From Rikenella microfusus (GTDB taxonomy: Bacteria > Bacteroidota > Bacteroidia > Bacteroidales > VadinHA17): 64,000 nt of DNA. The DNA is taken from NCBI GenBank assembly GCA_020722575.1, contig DYKN01000005.1, forward strand, positions 70,703 to 134,702, written 5' to 3'. Below the pieces are notes generated by a model, which saw nothing but the letters and a program-made list of their open reading frames with translations, was not told the DNA's origin and did no database searches. Below, in pieces: positions 1 through 9,605 of this stretch; position 1 is the first letter of the stretch; every line of letters begins with the position of its first letter. The translations under genes were made by a program, and so were the position numbers.

Positions 1-301
1 TGTTGAAAGTTTGCTTCATCAAATCAGTTCCACTAACAGTAGTTACATTATATTCATAAGTGTTAGTTGTAAAAACTGCCTCGGGCTGAATGTAAATTCC
101 AAGCAAAGATAATCTCAGAAAGAGTCCGGCATGGAAGCCCCAGGCAGCATCCTTGAGCGCTTCGATATTATTTGTACCGGTTGTAAAATCATAGGTCGGT
201 ACTGTTGATGTAGCTGCTCCGGCCTTAATGCCAAAACTAATCTGTGAAAATGCCGGTACAACCATCAATGAAACAATCAAAAGAACTAACAGTTTTTTCA
301 T
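1..301 (-). CDS. Outer-membrane beta-barrel protein (PorT-like), 3' part lies outside the window
   Basis: Reverse strand from ATG at 299-301 reads MKKLLVLLIVSLMVVPAFSQISFGIKAGAATSTVPTYDF..., a signal peptide followed by a typical small OM barrel start; open to the window edge. Confidence 0.75.
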   Translation of the reverse strand, partial: MKKLLVLLIVSLMVVPAFSQISFGIKAGAATSTVPTYDFTTGTNNIEALKDAAWGFHAGLFLRLSLLGIYIQPEAVFTTNTYEYNVTTVSGTDLMKQTFN

Positions 302-607
302 AATTGAGAATTTTAAATTATACTTAATTAAATTTCACATATATTAATAACGTTATATCATGTCAAAAGGTTGCATACAGGACAATAATTTTTCCCAACT
401 TCAAAAACAATCAATTTTTTTTTAAAAGAAATAACTCTCAAAATTTCCTAAATGATCGAATGTTTCAGTCAGAAATCCAATTGCTAATTTTTTTTAACAT
501 CAATAATTAAAAACGACACAAGCAATTTCAGATCCCTGAGCTTAAAATATCAATTGTCAGTAGAAGTCAAATCAAAAAGAGCTAATGTAAGAAATGTCAT
601 TGCTTAA

Positions 608-724
608 ATTGCATGGATGGCGGCCATACATCCCGATTACCATCAGCCAATTGATAATGTAAGCCAGGTAAACTGGAATAAAATGGTTGATATCATTAAA
701 CTAGCATACCTCCAATTATGGTAA
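608..724 (+). pseudogene. C-terminal relic of an M28-family peptidase
   Basis: Frame reads IAWMAAIHPDYHQPIDNVSQVNWNKMVDIIKLAYLQLW*, matching the M28 C-terminal pattern (G-I-H-x-D-Y-H-x-P-x-D...I-N-x-x-x-M...I-K-L-x-Y-L). In-frame stop just upstream (605-607) and no recognisable N-terminal part. Confidence 0.6.
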
Positions 725-825
725 GCAGCAAATGGTGAAATTAAATAACGGTAATTAAGTACCGGGATTTTTAAAATGCTTTCTGAATCAATCTAATTTT
801 TACCTGTGTTATTTTTTGATGATGC

Positions 826-859
826 AAAGAAGGAACTTTTTAAACAGTTCCTTCTTTTT
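826..859 (+). terminator. Rho-independent terminator
   Basis: Perfect 12-bp stem AAAGAAGGAACT / AGTTCCTTCTTT with an 8-nt loop, ending in a T run. Confidence 0.75.
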
Positions 860-914
860 ATTTATTTCACCAGTTAACGGCATAGATTTTGAAGAAATAA
901 TAAAAAAACAACTT

Positions 915-1466
915 ATGAATAAAATAATTATTCCGGCTTTTTGCATTTTTCTTTTTATTGCAGGCTGTGTAGCAACACGAGATTCTGCAAATTCTGGCCA
1001 TATCTCAGCAAAAGAAAAAAAAGGATTAGAAAGGATTGCAATTGGAAAATCTATTGAATCGAGACACTATGTATTGAAGATGGACAGAATTATTCTTGCA
1101 AACGGTCAGATGATTGATCTTGTCCCAAGAAATAACTTCATAATCATTAATGGAGAAATTATATCTGTGAGTCTTGCATACGAAGGCCGTTCATTTGGAA
1201 TAAGAAGAATTACCGGAATCAATTTTAATGGTCATATTAGCAGATACATAATGAAAAGTAATGAGCAGAAAAACATGTATAATATTCAGATAGAAGCTGT
1301 TACTTCAAGCAATGATAAATTCGATATTTATCTTACTCTGAGTATCTCCGGGAACTGTACCGCGTCAATCAATAATTCATATATTCAAATCGTTAATTAC
1401 AGAGGAATTGTAACTCCACTGAACGAGGTTAGAGCTACATCTTCCAGTAGAGTTCCCGTACGATAA
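915..1466 (+). CDS. Putative lipoprotein of unknown function
   Basis: ORF 816..1466; likely start is the internal Met at 915 (MNKIIIPAFCIFLFIAGCVAT) with lipobox FIAGC. The upstream part of the ORF overlaps a terminator hairpin. Confidence 0.65.
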   Translation: MNKIIIPAFCIFLFIAGCVATRDSANSGHISAKEKKGLERIAIGKSIESRHYVLKMDRIILANGQMIDLVPRNNFIIINGEIISVSLAYEGRSFGIRRITGINFNGHISRYIMKSNEQKNMYNIQIEAVTSSNDKFDIYLTLSISGNCTASINNSYIQIVNYRGIVTPLNEVRATSSSRVPVR

Positions 1467-1491
1467 TCTACTGGCATAATTAAATCAAAAT

Positions 1492-1950
1492 TTAGAGATA
1501 TTCAAGATAATGATTATTGTATGCAAGTTCTACATATTCATCATCCTTTTCCCTGTATCCATATTCAAAACAATAATGATAGCTTAAGCCTTCTCTGGTT
1601 TTAATCACATGGGTAAAGAAATTAAAATTATACCCAAGTGCAAATAAAGCATCTTTGTGCAGCACCCTTTTGCCTTCAGCATAAAGGTCACAAAGTATCC
1701 TTCTGTTTTTCCTCAGTAAACCATGAACATTTCTGACGTAGTTGTTACTTTCACGGTTAATCCGGTTGTTATAATTATTTCTGCACTGATCGGAACAAAA
1801 CTTTTTATCCGATCGTCCGCGAATAATATCACCGCAGTCGAGACATCTTCTTTCCACAGCTGTAAAGTTTTGATAAAGATATAAAAAAACGTTTACAAAC
1901 GAATAGAAATGGTTATAAATATCTATTAAGCGGATGTAATTGATTATCAA
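1492..1950 (-). CDS. Small zinc-ribbon-like hypothetical protein; true start probably internal (GTG near 1858)
   Basis: CLDCGDIIRGRSDKKFCSDQCRNNYNN Cys motif followed by YVRNVHGLLRKNRRIL, a pattern common in conserved Bacteroidetes proteins. Confidence 0.7.
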   Translation of the reverse strand: MIINYIRLIDIYNHFYSFVNVFLYLYQNFTAVERRCLDCGDIIRGRSDKKFCSDQCRNNYNNRINRESNNYVRNVHGLLRKNRRILCDLYAEGKRVLHKDALFALGYNFNFFTHVIKTREGLSYHYCFEYGYREKDDEYVELAYNNHYLEYL

Positions 1951-2024
1951 CCGACACAGTAAAATTATCCTATTTAAGTTTGTTGTGAATAATGTAATAT
2001 ATGTCTCACTTAAACTTTAAAACT

Positions 2025-2387
2025 ATGAACAGGATGAAAAACAGAGTGCTTTTGATCGGCAATCTTGGGCATGACCCTGAAACCAGGAAGCTCGAAAGCG
2101 GAAAGAGAGTAACACGGTTTACGCTGGCTACCAACGATACTTACAGGAATGCTGAGGGCCAGAAGGTGACTGAAACGACCTGGCACAACATTGTTGCATG
2201 GAACAAACTGTCGGATTTTGCTTCAAAATATCTGACTAAAGGAAGGCAGGTATATCTAGAGGGCAAAATTTCGTATCGAAGTTATGAAGACAAAACCGGT
2301 ATTACGAAGTATATTACCGAGATTGTTGCCAGTGAACTGCTTTGCCTGAATGGAGCGAGATCTTCGGATAATCAGGTTGAAGCATAA
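2025..2387 (+). CDS. ssb: Single-stranded DNA-binding protein
   Basis: MKNRVLLIGNLGHDPETRKLESGKRVTRFTLATNDTY...TTWHNIVAWNKLSDFASKYLTKGRQVYLEGKI; OB-fold SSB signature. Confidence 0.95.
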   Translation: MNRMKNRVLLIGNLGHDPETRKLESGKRVTRFTLATNDTYRNAEGQKVTETTWHNIVAWNKLSDFASKYLTKGRQVYLEGKISYRSYEDKTGITKYITEIVASELLCLNGARSSDNQVEA

Positions 2388-2422
2388 ACAGGTCTGTTAT
2401 CAGTTACAGTATCTGGGAATCA

Positions 2423-2449
2423 GGGGGCTGTGATTATGCCCCCTTTTTT
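2423..2449 (+). terminator. Rho-independent terminator after ssb
   Basis: GGGGGC...GCCCCC stem followed by TTTTTT. Confidence 0.8.
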
Positions 2450-2480
2450 CTTGATATTAGAATTGGTTTTTGTTCTTATT

Positions 2481-3059
2481 TTATTGGTCTATTGAATTTT
2501 TTCTGCCATTCCGAAATGCTTTGAGATTAATTTCCACCACTCTTTCTCCTTTAGTCAGGAACATCCTTCTGATTGCTTTCTCAAGACTAAGATGGGGAAT
2601 ATCAATGAATGGTGAAGCGGCTCCGAGTACAACCATATTTACAGACTTAGGTGACCCACAATCTTTAGCAATTTTATCGGCATCAATAATTAAACTGTTT
2701 CTGATTTTTCTTATTTCCTCATAAATCTTTTCTATCGGCGGATAATCGGGTATATTGATATAAGGGTTAGAATTTGTCACAAGCCAACCTGATTCGGATA
2801 GCCATGGAAGGTATCTGAGAGCTTCCATTGGTTCTACGGAGATAATCAGTGAAGCATTTCCTGAAGGAATAAGGTCGGAATGGATGGGTTTATCGGAGAG
2901 GCGGAGGTGTGATTGCACGTCACCGCCTCGCTGGCTCATTCCATGTATTTCTGACTGTTTGATATACAGTTTGTTCTCGATAGCAGCCACGGCAATAACA
3001 GCTGCTATGGATAATATTCCCTGGCCTCCAACACCTGCAAGTATAATATCCTGTTTCAT
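2481..3059 (-). CDS. iorB: Indolepyruvate ferredoxin oxidoreductase, beta subunit
   Basis: MKQDIILAGVGGQGILSIAAVIAVAAIENKLYIKQSEIHGMSQRGGDVQSHLRLSD; start overlaps the iorA stop by 4 bp. Confidence 0.9.
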   Translation of the reverse strand: MKQDIILAGVGGQGILSIAAVIAVAAIENKLYIKQSEIHGMSQRGGDVQSHLRLSDKPIHSDLIPSGNASLIISVEPMEALRYLPWLSESGWLVTNSNPYINIPDYPPIEKIYEEIRKIRNSLIIDADKIAKDCGSPKSVNMVVLGAASPFIDIPHLSLEKAIRRMFLTKGERVVEINLKAFRNGRKNSIDQ

Positions 3060-4666
3060 TCTGTTTTTGCTTTTTTTTCTTCTTTTCTTTTTCGTGCTAC
3101 CACCTGGATACATTCCCTTGTGGCAATGATCACCGAAGGGCTTTTATATTCAAACTCTTCTCTCATTATCTTAACATTCTCATCATGATATTTACAAAGA
3201 GGTATAATTGTTCTTACGTGTTCCGGAGCTACTCCTAAACCCCTGCAAATATCTTCAAGTCTACCTGTTCCACTTGATTTTTGGCCACCCGTCATTCCTG
3301 TTGCATGATTATCAGCAATTATTACAGTAACAGGAGAATTTCTGACAACGGCATCAAGCAGGCCCGTCATTCCTGAGTGAGTAAACGTTGAATCACCTAT
3401 CACAGCCACAGACGGGAAGAATCCAGCATCAGCAGCACCCACAGCCATTGTAATGGAAGCGCCCATTTCAACGCAGGTGTTGATAAAATTATAAGGTGGT
3501 AAAGCGGCGAGGGTATAACATCCTATATCGGAGAAAACACCTCTAACACCAAATGGTTTCATTGCATCAATAATTGCACGGAACATATCGGCATGACCAC
3601 AGCCATTACAGAATGAAGGCGGTCTCATTTTCACTATTTCTGGAACAGGAGGCCCCTTTCTCACATTTATGCCGAGAGCTGAGGCAATAATATCCGGATT
3701 TAATTCTCCATCGCGTGGTATTGATCCATCCATCTTTCCGTATATCTTCCTGCCCCCATCAATAATTCCCCGCAAAAGTTCCTCTACCAGAGGATATCCT
3801 TCTTCAAGGACAAGAATCTCTTCGCACCTGTAGACCAAATCTTTAATAATATCCTTTGAAAAGGGGTATGCCCCTATTGAAAGTAATGGATATTGTAATT
3901 CCACCTCATTGAAGTTTTCGAGCAGATAATTTACTGCTATTCCGCATGCAATTATTCCCAATTTCCTTTCGGGAGCATCCTTGAAAAAATTATATCTGGT
4001 AATCCTGTTGTCGAACTGAAATTTTTCCTGGTTCTCAAGCAGGATTCTAAAGCGTCTCCTGGCTATTAATGGCATCAGTACAAAGCGTTTTGAGTCGTCA
4101 GGTAAATTAAATTTTTTCTCCGGCAATTGTTGATTACGGCATACTGCTGAACGTGAATGGGCAAGGCGGGTAGTTATTCTGATCAGTACCGGTACACTGT
4201 ATTTCTCTGAAAGATCGAATGCATCAAATACTACATCGTAGGCTTCCTGCTGATTTCTAGGCTCATAAACAGGGGTCATAGCGAATTTCCCGTAAAAGCG
4301 CGAATCCTGCTCATTCTGTGAGGAGTGCATCGAAGGGTCGTCGGCTGCAACAATTACCAGCCCACCGTTAACTCCAGTTATGGCAGAGTTAATGAAAGCA
4401 TCAGAAGCAACATTCAAGCCAACATGCTTCATTGCAACCATTGCTCTTTTACCTGCATATGACATTCCCAGAGCTGTCTCCATGGCTGTCTTCTCATTCG
4501 ACGACCATATACAGGAAATTTTCCTTTCATTAGCAACGGAAGATGATTGGATATATTCCATAATTTCAGTTGCGGGAGTACCTGGATAAGAATAGATTCC
4601 GCTTATGCCAGCATCAATAGATCCCTGTGCAACTGCCTCATCTCCAAGTAATAATGATTTATCCAT
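3056..4666 (-). CDS. iorA: Indolepyruvate ferredoxin oxidoreductase, alpha subunit (TPP enzyme)
   Basis: GISGIYSYPGTPATEIMEYI..., RPPSFCNGCGHADMFRAI, TPP-binding region GDSTFTHSGMTGLLDAV. Confidence 0.93.
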   Translation of the reverse strand: MDKSLLLGDEAVAQGSIDAGISGIYSYPGTPATEIMEYIQSSSVANERKISCIWSSNEKTAMETALGMSYAGKRAMVAMKHVGLNVASDAFINSAITGVNGGLVIVAADDPSMHSSQNEQDSRFYGKFAMTPVYEPRNQQEAYDVVFDAFDLSEKYSVPVLIRITTRLAHSRSAVCRNQQLPEKKFNLPDDSKRFVLMPLIARRRFRILLENQEKFQFDNRITRYNFFKDAPERKLGIIACGIAVNYLLENFNEVELQYPLLSIGAYPFSKDIIKDLVYRCEEILVLEEGYPLVEELLRGIIDGGRKIYGKMDGSIPRDGELNPDIIASALGINVRKGPPVPEIVKMRPPSFCNGCGHADMFRAIIDAMKPFGVRGVFSDIGCYTLAALPPYNFINTCVEMGASITMAVGAADAGFFPSVAVIGDSTFTHSGMTGLLDAVVRNSPVTVIIADNHATGMTGGQKSSGTGRLEDICRGLGVAPEHVRTIIPLCKYHDENVKIMREEFEYKSPSVIIATRECIQVVARKRKEEKKAKTE

Positions 4667-4870
4667 AATAATAATTTCGATAAAATGTAATTATATAAAA
4701 ATTTCTTAACCTCAGGAACGATTTTTGTCATATTCAACTTTGAACCAGATTAAAAGTATGTAGAGATGAGTAAAAATTATTAATTTTTAGTTAAAGTTTT
4801 CCTTAATACAATCAATATTATTTACTTTACAGACTCTTCCGGAAGAATATTCCGTTAATATAAAAAAACA

Positions 4871-5554
4871 TTGAAGAAAATAGTTTTTATCGGTTTATTT
4901 CTTGTTGGTTTGCTTTCGATTTTAAACGGGCAAGCAGAGCAAAAAAAGAAGCTGATTCAAGCAAGCGGTTTCATTATGAATGATGAAAACCAGCCTGTTT
5001 ACAATGCTGCTGTTGTTTCACGCAAGTTAAAAAGAGGCACAATTAGCGAGGCAACAGGAATATACTCAATAATTTCCGTCCCGGGTGATACGATAACCAT
5101 CAGTGCTCTTGGTTACAAAAGATATCAATATTCAATACCTGAGAATTTTGAAGGGAAAATATACAAGATGGATGTAACGCTAATTTCTGACACTATTTCT
5201 ATTGAAGGAATTACTGTTTTCCCGTGGAAAACATATGAGGAATTCAAGCAGGAGTTTCTTGCTGCCAGGCCGGTTGTGAAACCTGAAATAATGTATATGT
5301 ATGAGAATCTTGCATCCATACAGAGGAGTATTGAAAATGCTGGCAATTATAATGTCACACCTGAAGCTGGATACAGGATGGCCATGCAACAGAATGCTAA
5401 CGCTGTGATGACCCGGAATCAATTTCCAGTAAACAATCTTCTCAATCCATTTGCCTGGGCTAAATTTTTCAGTGGTCTAAAAAGCGGAATGCTTAAGAAT
5501 GAAAAATCACAGAAGAAAACCAGAACCAAAGTTTCAAAAAATGATCAGAACTGA
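4871..5554 (+). CDS. Secreted carboxypeptidase-regulatory-like domain protein
   Basis: TTG start, signal peptide, then ASGFIMNDENQPVYNAAVVSRKLKRGTISEATGIYSIISVPGDTITISALGYK (CarboxypepD_reg-like). Confidence 0.8.
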   Translation: MKKIVFIGLFLVGLLSILNGQAEQKKKLIQASGFIMNDENQPVYNAAVVSRKLKRGTISEATGIYSIISVPGDTITISALGYKRYQYSIPENFEGKIYKMDVTLISDTISIEGITVFPWKTYEEFKQEFLAARPVVKPEIMYMYENLASIQRSIENAGNYNVTPEAGYRMAMQQNANAVMTRNQFPVNNLLNPFAWAKFFSGLKSGMLKNEKSQKKTRTKVSKNDQN

Positions 5555-7978
5555 ATGATCAGGACTGACAGGATAATTACTGGCTTTGTTATTGCAGTTG
5601 CAATCCTTCAGAATGTTTATTCCCTGCCACAGAATTTTATCACAATAAACGGGGCAGTAAAGGATTCTGCAGGCTATCCTGTGGAAAATGCTGCAGTATC
5701 GGTAGAATATTTTAAAACAGGCACATATACTGACCAATCAGGTAATTTTATCCTGAAGGTACCTGCTGACGGCAAAATGCATATACTTAATGTTTCAATG
5801 ACAGGATATGAGACACTGAGTATTGAGATATTATGTAATAAAAATTTTAATACAGGCACATTAATTATCAGGGAAACGGTTACAGGATTAAATGAGGTTA
5901 AAGTCACATCAACAACAAGGTCATCAGGTATTGGAGCAATTTTTATTTCACCTCGAGATGTTAGATTTCTACCGTCCTCATCGGGTAGTTTTGAGGCGGT
6001 ACTCAAAACACTTCCCGGAGTATCATCAAACAATGAATTAAGCAATCAATATTCAGTAAGGGGTGGTAATTATGATGAGAATCTCGTTTATATTAATGAT
6101 ATTGAAATTTACAGGCCTTTTCTTATAAGATCAGGGCAACAGGAGGGTCTCAGTGCTATAAATCAGGATTTGGTGGCGTCAGTAGTGTTTTTACCGGGCG
6201 GTTTCAGTTCTATTTATGGTGACAGGATGTCGTCAGTTCTTGATATTACCTATAGACGACCTGTAAATAACAGAGGAACTGTAACCTCCGGCTTGCTTAT
6301 TAATTCGGCACACTATGAAGGGATAAGCCCCTCAGGAAAAATAACATGGTTAGCAGGAGCAAGATATAAATCCAGCAGAATGATGCTTAAAACACTGGAC
6401 TCAAAAGGCGATTATCTCCCTGTTTTTGCTGATATCCAGGGCATTATTTCGATAAAAACCAGCAAATCATCTGAATTGTCATTTTTTGGATCTTTTGCAT
6501 CAAATACATTTCATTTTATACCCCGGAGTCGCGAAAGCAAATTTGGCAATGAAACTGAAGCATACCGGTTGTTTGTGCTTTTCGAAGGCAACGAGAAGGA
6601 TTCCTACAATACATGGAACTTAGCTTTAACATGGAAGCATTCAGGGAAAAATATAATCAACAAACTGACTGTTTCATATTTCGGCACGGCTGAAAAAGAA
6701 GCCTTTGATATTAAAGGTTATTACAATTTGAATTTACTTGACAAGAACATAGGGATAGAGAATTTTTCCGATACGACAATGAACATAGGTATTGGAAGTT
6801 TTCTTTCTCATGCGCGTAATTTTGTAAATGCGGGAATTGCCGCAGCAAGTTATAAAGGAGAGGCATTTACTGAGAAAAATCTTTCCCTTAAGTGGGGTTT
6901 TAAGATAGGAAACGAATTTATTTCCGATGATTTAAAAGAGTGGAAGCTGGTAGATTCTATGGGTTATTCAATACCTTACAGACCCGAAAGTGAACTCATG
7001 CTTCATTCACTTGTAAGAGGTAAACTGAACATCAAAAGTTTATTCACTGAAACCTACGGAGAATTACAGGGTCGAATTAACCTTAATCGAAGTAAATATA
7101 CCCTAACGGGTGGTGTAAGGTTTATTACCAATTCATTGACATCTGAGGCTTTTATCTGTCCGAGAATTTCAGCAAAAGTTGAAACGGATAGGGAAACGGG
7201 TATATGGATGTCATATGGGGCATATTACCAGAATCCGTTTTATCGTGAGATGCATTTCCCTGATGGGACAGTAAACAATGGCATAAAATCACAGAAATCC
7301 TGGCATTTTGTAGCTGGTTTATCTCATGATTTCAAAGCATGGGACAGGCCTTTCAGGTTCACGGCAGAAGCATATAATAAAAAATTATCTGACATTATAC
7401 CATACAGGGTCGATAATGTGCGAATCATTTATGAGGGTGCAAACATTGCTTCAGGATATGCAAGAGGAGTTGATTTGAGGCTCAATGGTGAATTTGTTGA
7501 AGGTGTAGAATCATGGTTCAGCATTTCGGTTATTGATTCAAAGCTAAAAATTCCCGGTTTAACGGATAAAATGTTTCCGTCGCCAGCTGATCAAACGCTG
7601 AATATTAGCATATTCTTTCAGGATTATCTTCCCGGCAACCCGGCTTTCAGAGCTCATTTAACTTTATCTTACGTAACAGGTATGCCGATAATATCGCCTT
7701 TCAACAAACGTTTTGACCAGTATCACAGGCTGCCGGCCTACAGAAGAGTTGATCTGGGCATCACCAGAGTGTTCAGCGGTCAGAGTATCTTTTCAGGCAA
7801 TTTTGTTAAAGAAATAATAGCCGGTTTGGAGATTTACAATCTCCTCGACATTAACAATACGGTTTCATATTTCTGGGTAAAGACAGTTAATAACCAGAGT
7901 GGTCGGTCAAGACAATTTGCCATACCCGAATATTTAACAGGCAGGTGTCTTAATTTCAAGATTGCTGCCGTTTTCTGA
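5555..7978 (+). CDS. TonB-dependent outer-membrane receptor with N-terminal carboxypeptidase-regulatory domain
   Basis: Signal peptide, INGAVKDSAGYPVENAAVSVEY, plug-like VLKTLPGVSSNNELSNQYSVRGGNYDENLVYINDIEIYRPF, long beta-rich C-terminus. Confidence 0.9.
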   Translation: MIRTDRIITGFVIAVAILQNVYSLPQNFITINGAVKDSAGYPVENAAVSVEYFKTGTYTDQSGNFILKVPADGKMHILNVSMTGYETLSIEILCNKNFNTGTLIIRETVTGLNEVKVTSTTRSSGIGAIFISPRDVRFLPSSSGSFEAVLKTLPGVSSNNELSNQYSVRGGNYDENLVYINDIEIYRPFLIRSGQQEGLSAINQDLVASVVFLPGGFSSIYGDRMSSVLDITYRRPVNNRGTVTSGLLINSAHYEGISPSGKITWLAGARYKSSRMMLKTLDSKGDYLPVFADIQGIISIKTSKSSELSFFGSFASNTFHFIPRSRESKFGNETEAYRLFVLFEGNEKDSYNTWNLALTWKHSGKNIINKLTVSYFGTAEKEAFDIKGYYNLNLLDKNIGIENFSDTTMNIGIGSFLSHARNFVNAGIAAASYKGEAFTEKNLSLKWGFKIGNEFISDDLKEWKLVDSMGYSIPYRPESELMLHSLVRGKLNIKSLFTETYGELQGRINLNRSKYTLTGGVRFITNSLTSEAFICPRISAKVETDRETGIWMSYGAYYQNPFYREMHFPDGTVNNGIKSQKSWHFVAGLSHDFKAWDRPFRFTAEAYNKKLSDIIPYRVDNVRIIYEGANIASGYARGVDLRLNGEFVEGVESWFSISVIDSKLKIPGLTDKMFPSPADQTLNISIFFQDYLPGNPAFRAHLTLSYVTGMPIISPFNKRFDQYHRLPAYRRVDLGITRVFSGQSIFSGNFVKEIIAGLEIYNLLDINNTVSYFWVKTVNNQSGRSRQFAIPEYLTGRCLNFKIAAVF

Positions 7979-8557
7979 TTATTTCAAAAATATTTTCTTA
8001 TCTAAATGGTTTTTAAATACAAAATCAGAGACTGGTTTTCTTGGACGTTGTTCTTTATCTCTCAGTTTTAGATTATCGTTCAATTCCGATCCGTCGCCCA
8101 AATAACCTATTGCCATCATAGCAAGCGGTTCTAAAGAATCTCCTGTTTCAAAATATTTTCTGACGGCTTCGACTGAGAATCCTCCCATTTGATGAACAAA
8201 CAAGCCAACAGAAGTTGCCTGAGCAAGCAGATTACCTACAGCCATACCTGTATCGTAAAACGCATGACGATTTATTTCATTATTTCTGCTAAATCTTGTC
8301 CTTGCCAGTATTATTGCAAGTGCAAAGGCATTCCGTGCCCATATACTGTTACTTTCGAAGAGAAAACCGAGGAAAATATTAAAATATTCATGGTCTTCTT
8401 TTGTTGTATAGATAAAAATCCATGGCTGTTCATTCATGGAAGAAGGAGCACATCGCGCAGCTTCAAAAAGACTTTCAAGCACTGATTCACTTACAGGAAG
8501 AGGAGAGAATGAATAAGGGCTCCATCGTTCACTCACAGGTTTAATTACAGATTCCAT
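7979..8557 (-). CDS. Nitroreductase family protein
   Basis: RWSPYSFSPLPVSESVLESLFEAARCAPSSMNEQPWIFIYTT ... NLLAQATSVGLFVHQMGGF. Confidence 0.9.
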   Translation of the reverse strand: MESVIKPVSERWSPYSFSPLPVSESVLESLFEAARCAPSSMNEQPWIFIYTTKEDHEYFNIFLGFLFESNSIWARNAFALAIILARTRFSRNNEINRHAFYDTGMAVGNLLAQATSVGLFVHQMGGFSVEAVRKYFETGDSLEPLAMMAIGYLGDGSELNDNLKLRDKEQRPRKPVSDFVFKNHLDKKIFLK

Positions 8558-8568
8558 TTTTCAAGGAT

Positions 8569-9534
8569 TTATAAAAAGTATTCTATGCATATAAATATTA
8601 ATGGAAGTGTAAGAATGCTAAAAATGGTACTTACAAAGACATTTGCTACGGCTGAGCTATTGTCAAACCCGAATCTTCTTATCAGAATAACGACATTTAC
8701 CATACAGGGCATTGCTGATTCAATTATTATTACTGACAGAGGAATCTTGTCAAAATGAATGGGCAACAACATTCCCGACAGGCTAAAAATAACAGTTAAA
8801 AGGAAAGGTACAATCAGTAAACGGTTTGCAGACAGAATGTAAATATTTTTATTTTTAAGAAAATTGTTCCCTCTGGCATACCACAATACTGAACCTATAT
8901 AAAGCATTGAAAGGTATGTGTTTGTACTGCCAATGCCACCAATTGAGTTGAGAATAATGCCGGGAAATTTAATGTTAAGCAAAAAAAGCGTAAATCCTGT
9001 GAGAATAGCAATAGTATTCGGATTCAGAATATGCTTTAATCTATCCACAATTTTGATTTTAGGTTTATTGGTTATTATTGTTACCCCTGCGGTCCACATT
9101 ATCAGATTTGAGGAAATTGTAAAAAGACTAGCATAAAGCAGTCCTTCCTGTCCGAAAAGAGATGATATTACCGGAAAACCCAGATAGATAATATTCCCCA
9201 TCATGCTATGAAGTTTGAAAACAGGAATATTATCACTATTCATGCGCAGCAACCTGATTGTGACAATACCAACAATATACATGAAAAAGAGTGCAAAAAA
9301 TGATAGGACAAGAACCTCTATGCTATTTATTACAAGTCTGGGAGTTACATCAAGTCTGCTGAAATTTGTAAGGAGCATTGACGGAAGAGTAACATTAAAA
9401 ATAATTTTCGCAAGGAAGTCATTTGACAGTTTACTGACAACCCCTGATGCTGAAGCAATAACACCTACAAGTGCAATTATTGCAAGAATAAGGATCTGGT
9501 TAAAAATTATTTCTACAGGAAATAACTTTTCCAT
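8569..9534 (-). CDS. AEC (auxin efflux carrier) family transporter
   Basis: Ten-helix hydrophobic pattern; FNVTLPSMLLTNFSRLD, GNIIYLGFPVISSLFGQEGLLYASLF, ESAMPCMVNVVIL. Confidence 0.85.
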   Translation of the reverse strand: MEKLFPVEIIFNQILILAIIALVGVIASASGVVSKLSNDFLAKIIFNVTLPSMLLTNFSRLDVTPRLVINSIEVLVLSFFALFFMYIVGIVTIRLLRMNSDNIPVFKLHSMMGNIIYLGFPVISSLFGQEGLLYASLFTISSNLIMWTAGVTIITNKPKIKIVDRLKHILNPNTIAILTGFTLFLLNIKFPGIILNSIGGIGSTNTYLSMLYIGSVLWYARGNNFLKNKNIYILSANRLLIVPFLLTVIFSLSGMLLPIHFDKIPLSVIIIESAMPCMVNVVILIRRFGFDNSSAVANVFVSTIFSILTLPLIFICIEYFL

Positions 9535-9605
9535 GTAATTTTCAGAATCTGTTTATAAAAAATACTCAGGGGCAAAAGTAATAATTTATAATTTCGCAGA
9601 GTAGT

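Noticed and set aside
347-356. ATAACGTTAT palindrome upstream of the OM-barrel gene
   Set aside because: A 10-bp palindrome in AT-rich DNA is expected by chance, with no extended symmetry.
611-660. 5S-rRNA-like string (ATGGCGGCCATACATCCCGATTACC)
   Set aside because: Resemblance limited to a few bases; the same bases read better as an M28 peptidase C-terminal frame.
3060-3113. Lys/Arg-rich N-terminal extension of IorB (MYPGGSTKKKRRKKSKNR)
   Set aside because: This is the iorA 3' end read out of frame; the true IorB start is MKQDIILAGVGGQG at 3059.
5674-6045. 123-aa antisense ORF within the TonB receptor gene
   Set aside because: Antisense to a strong coding frame; no start context or homology pattern.
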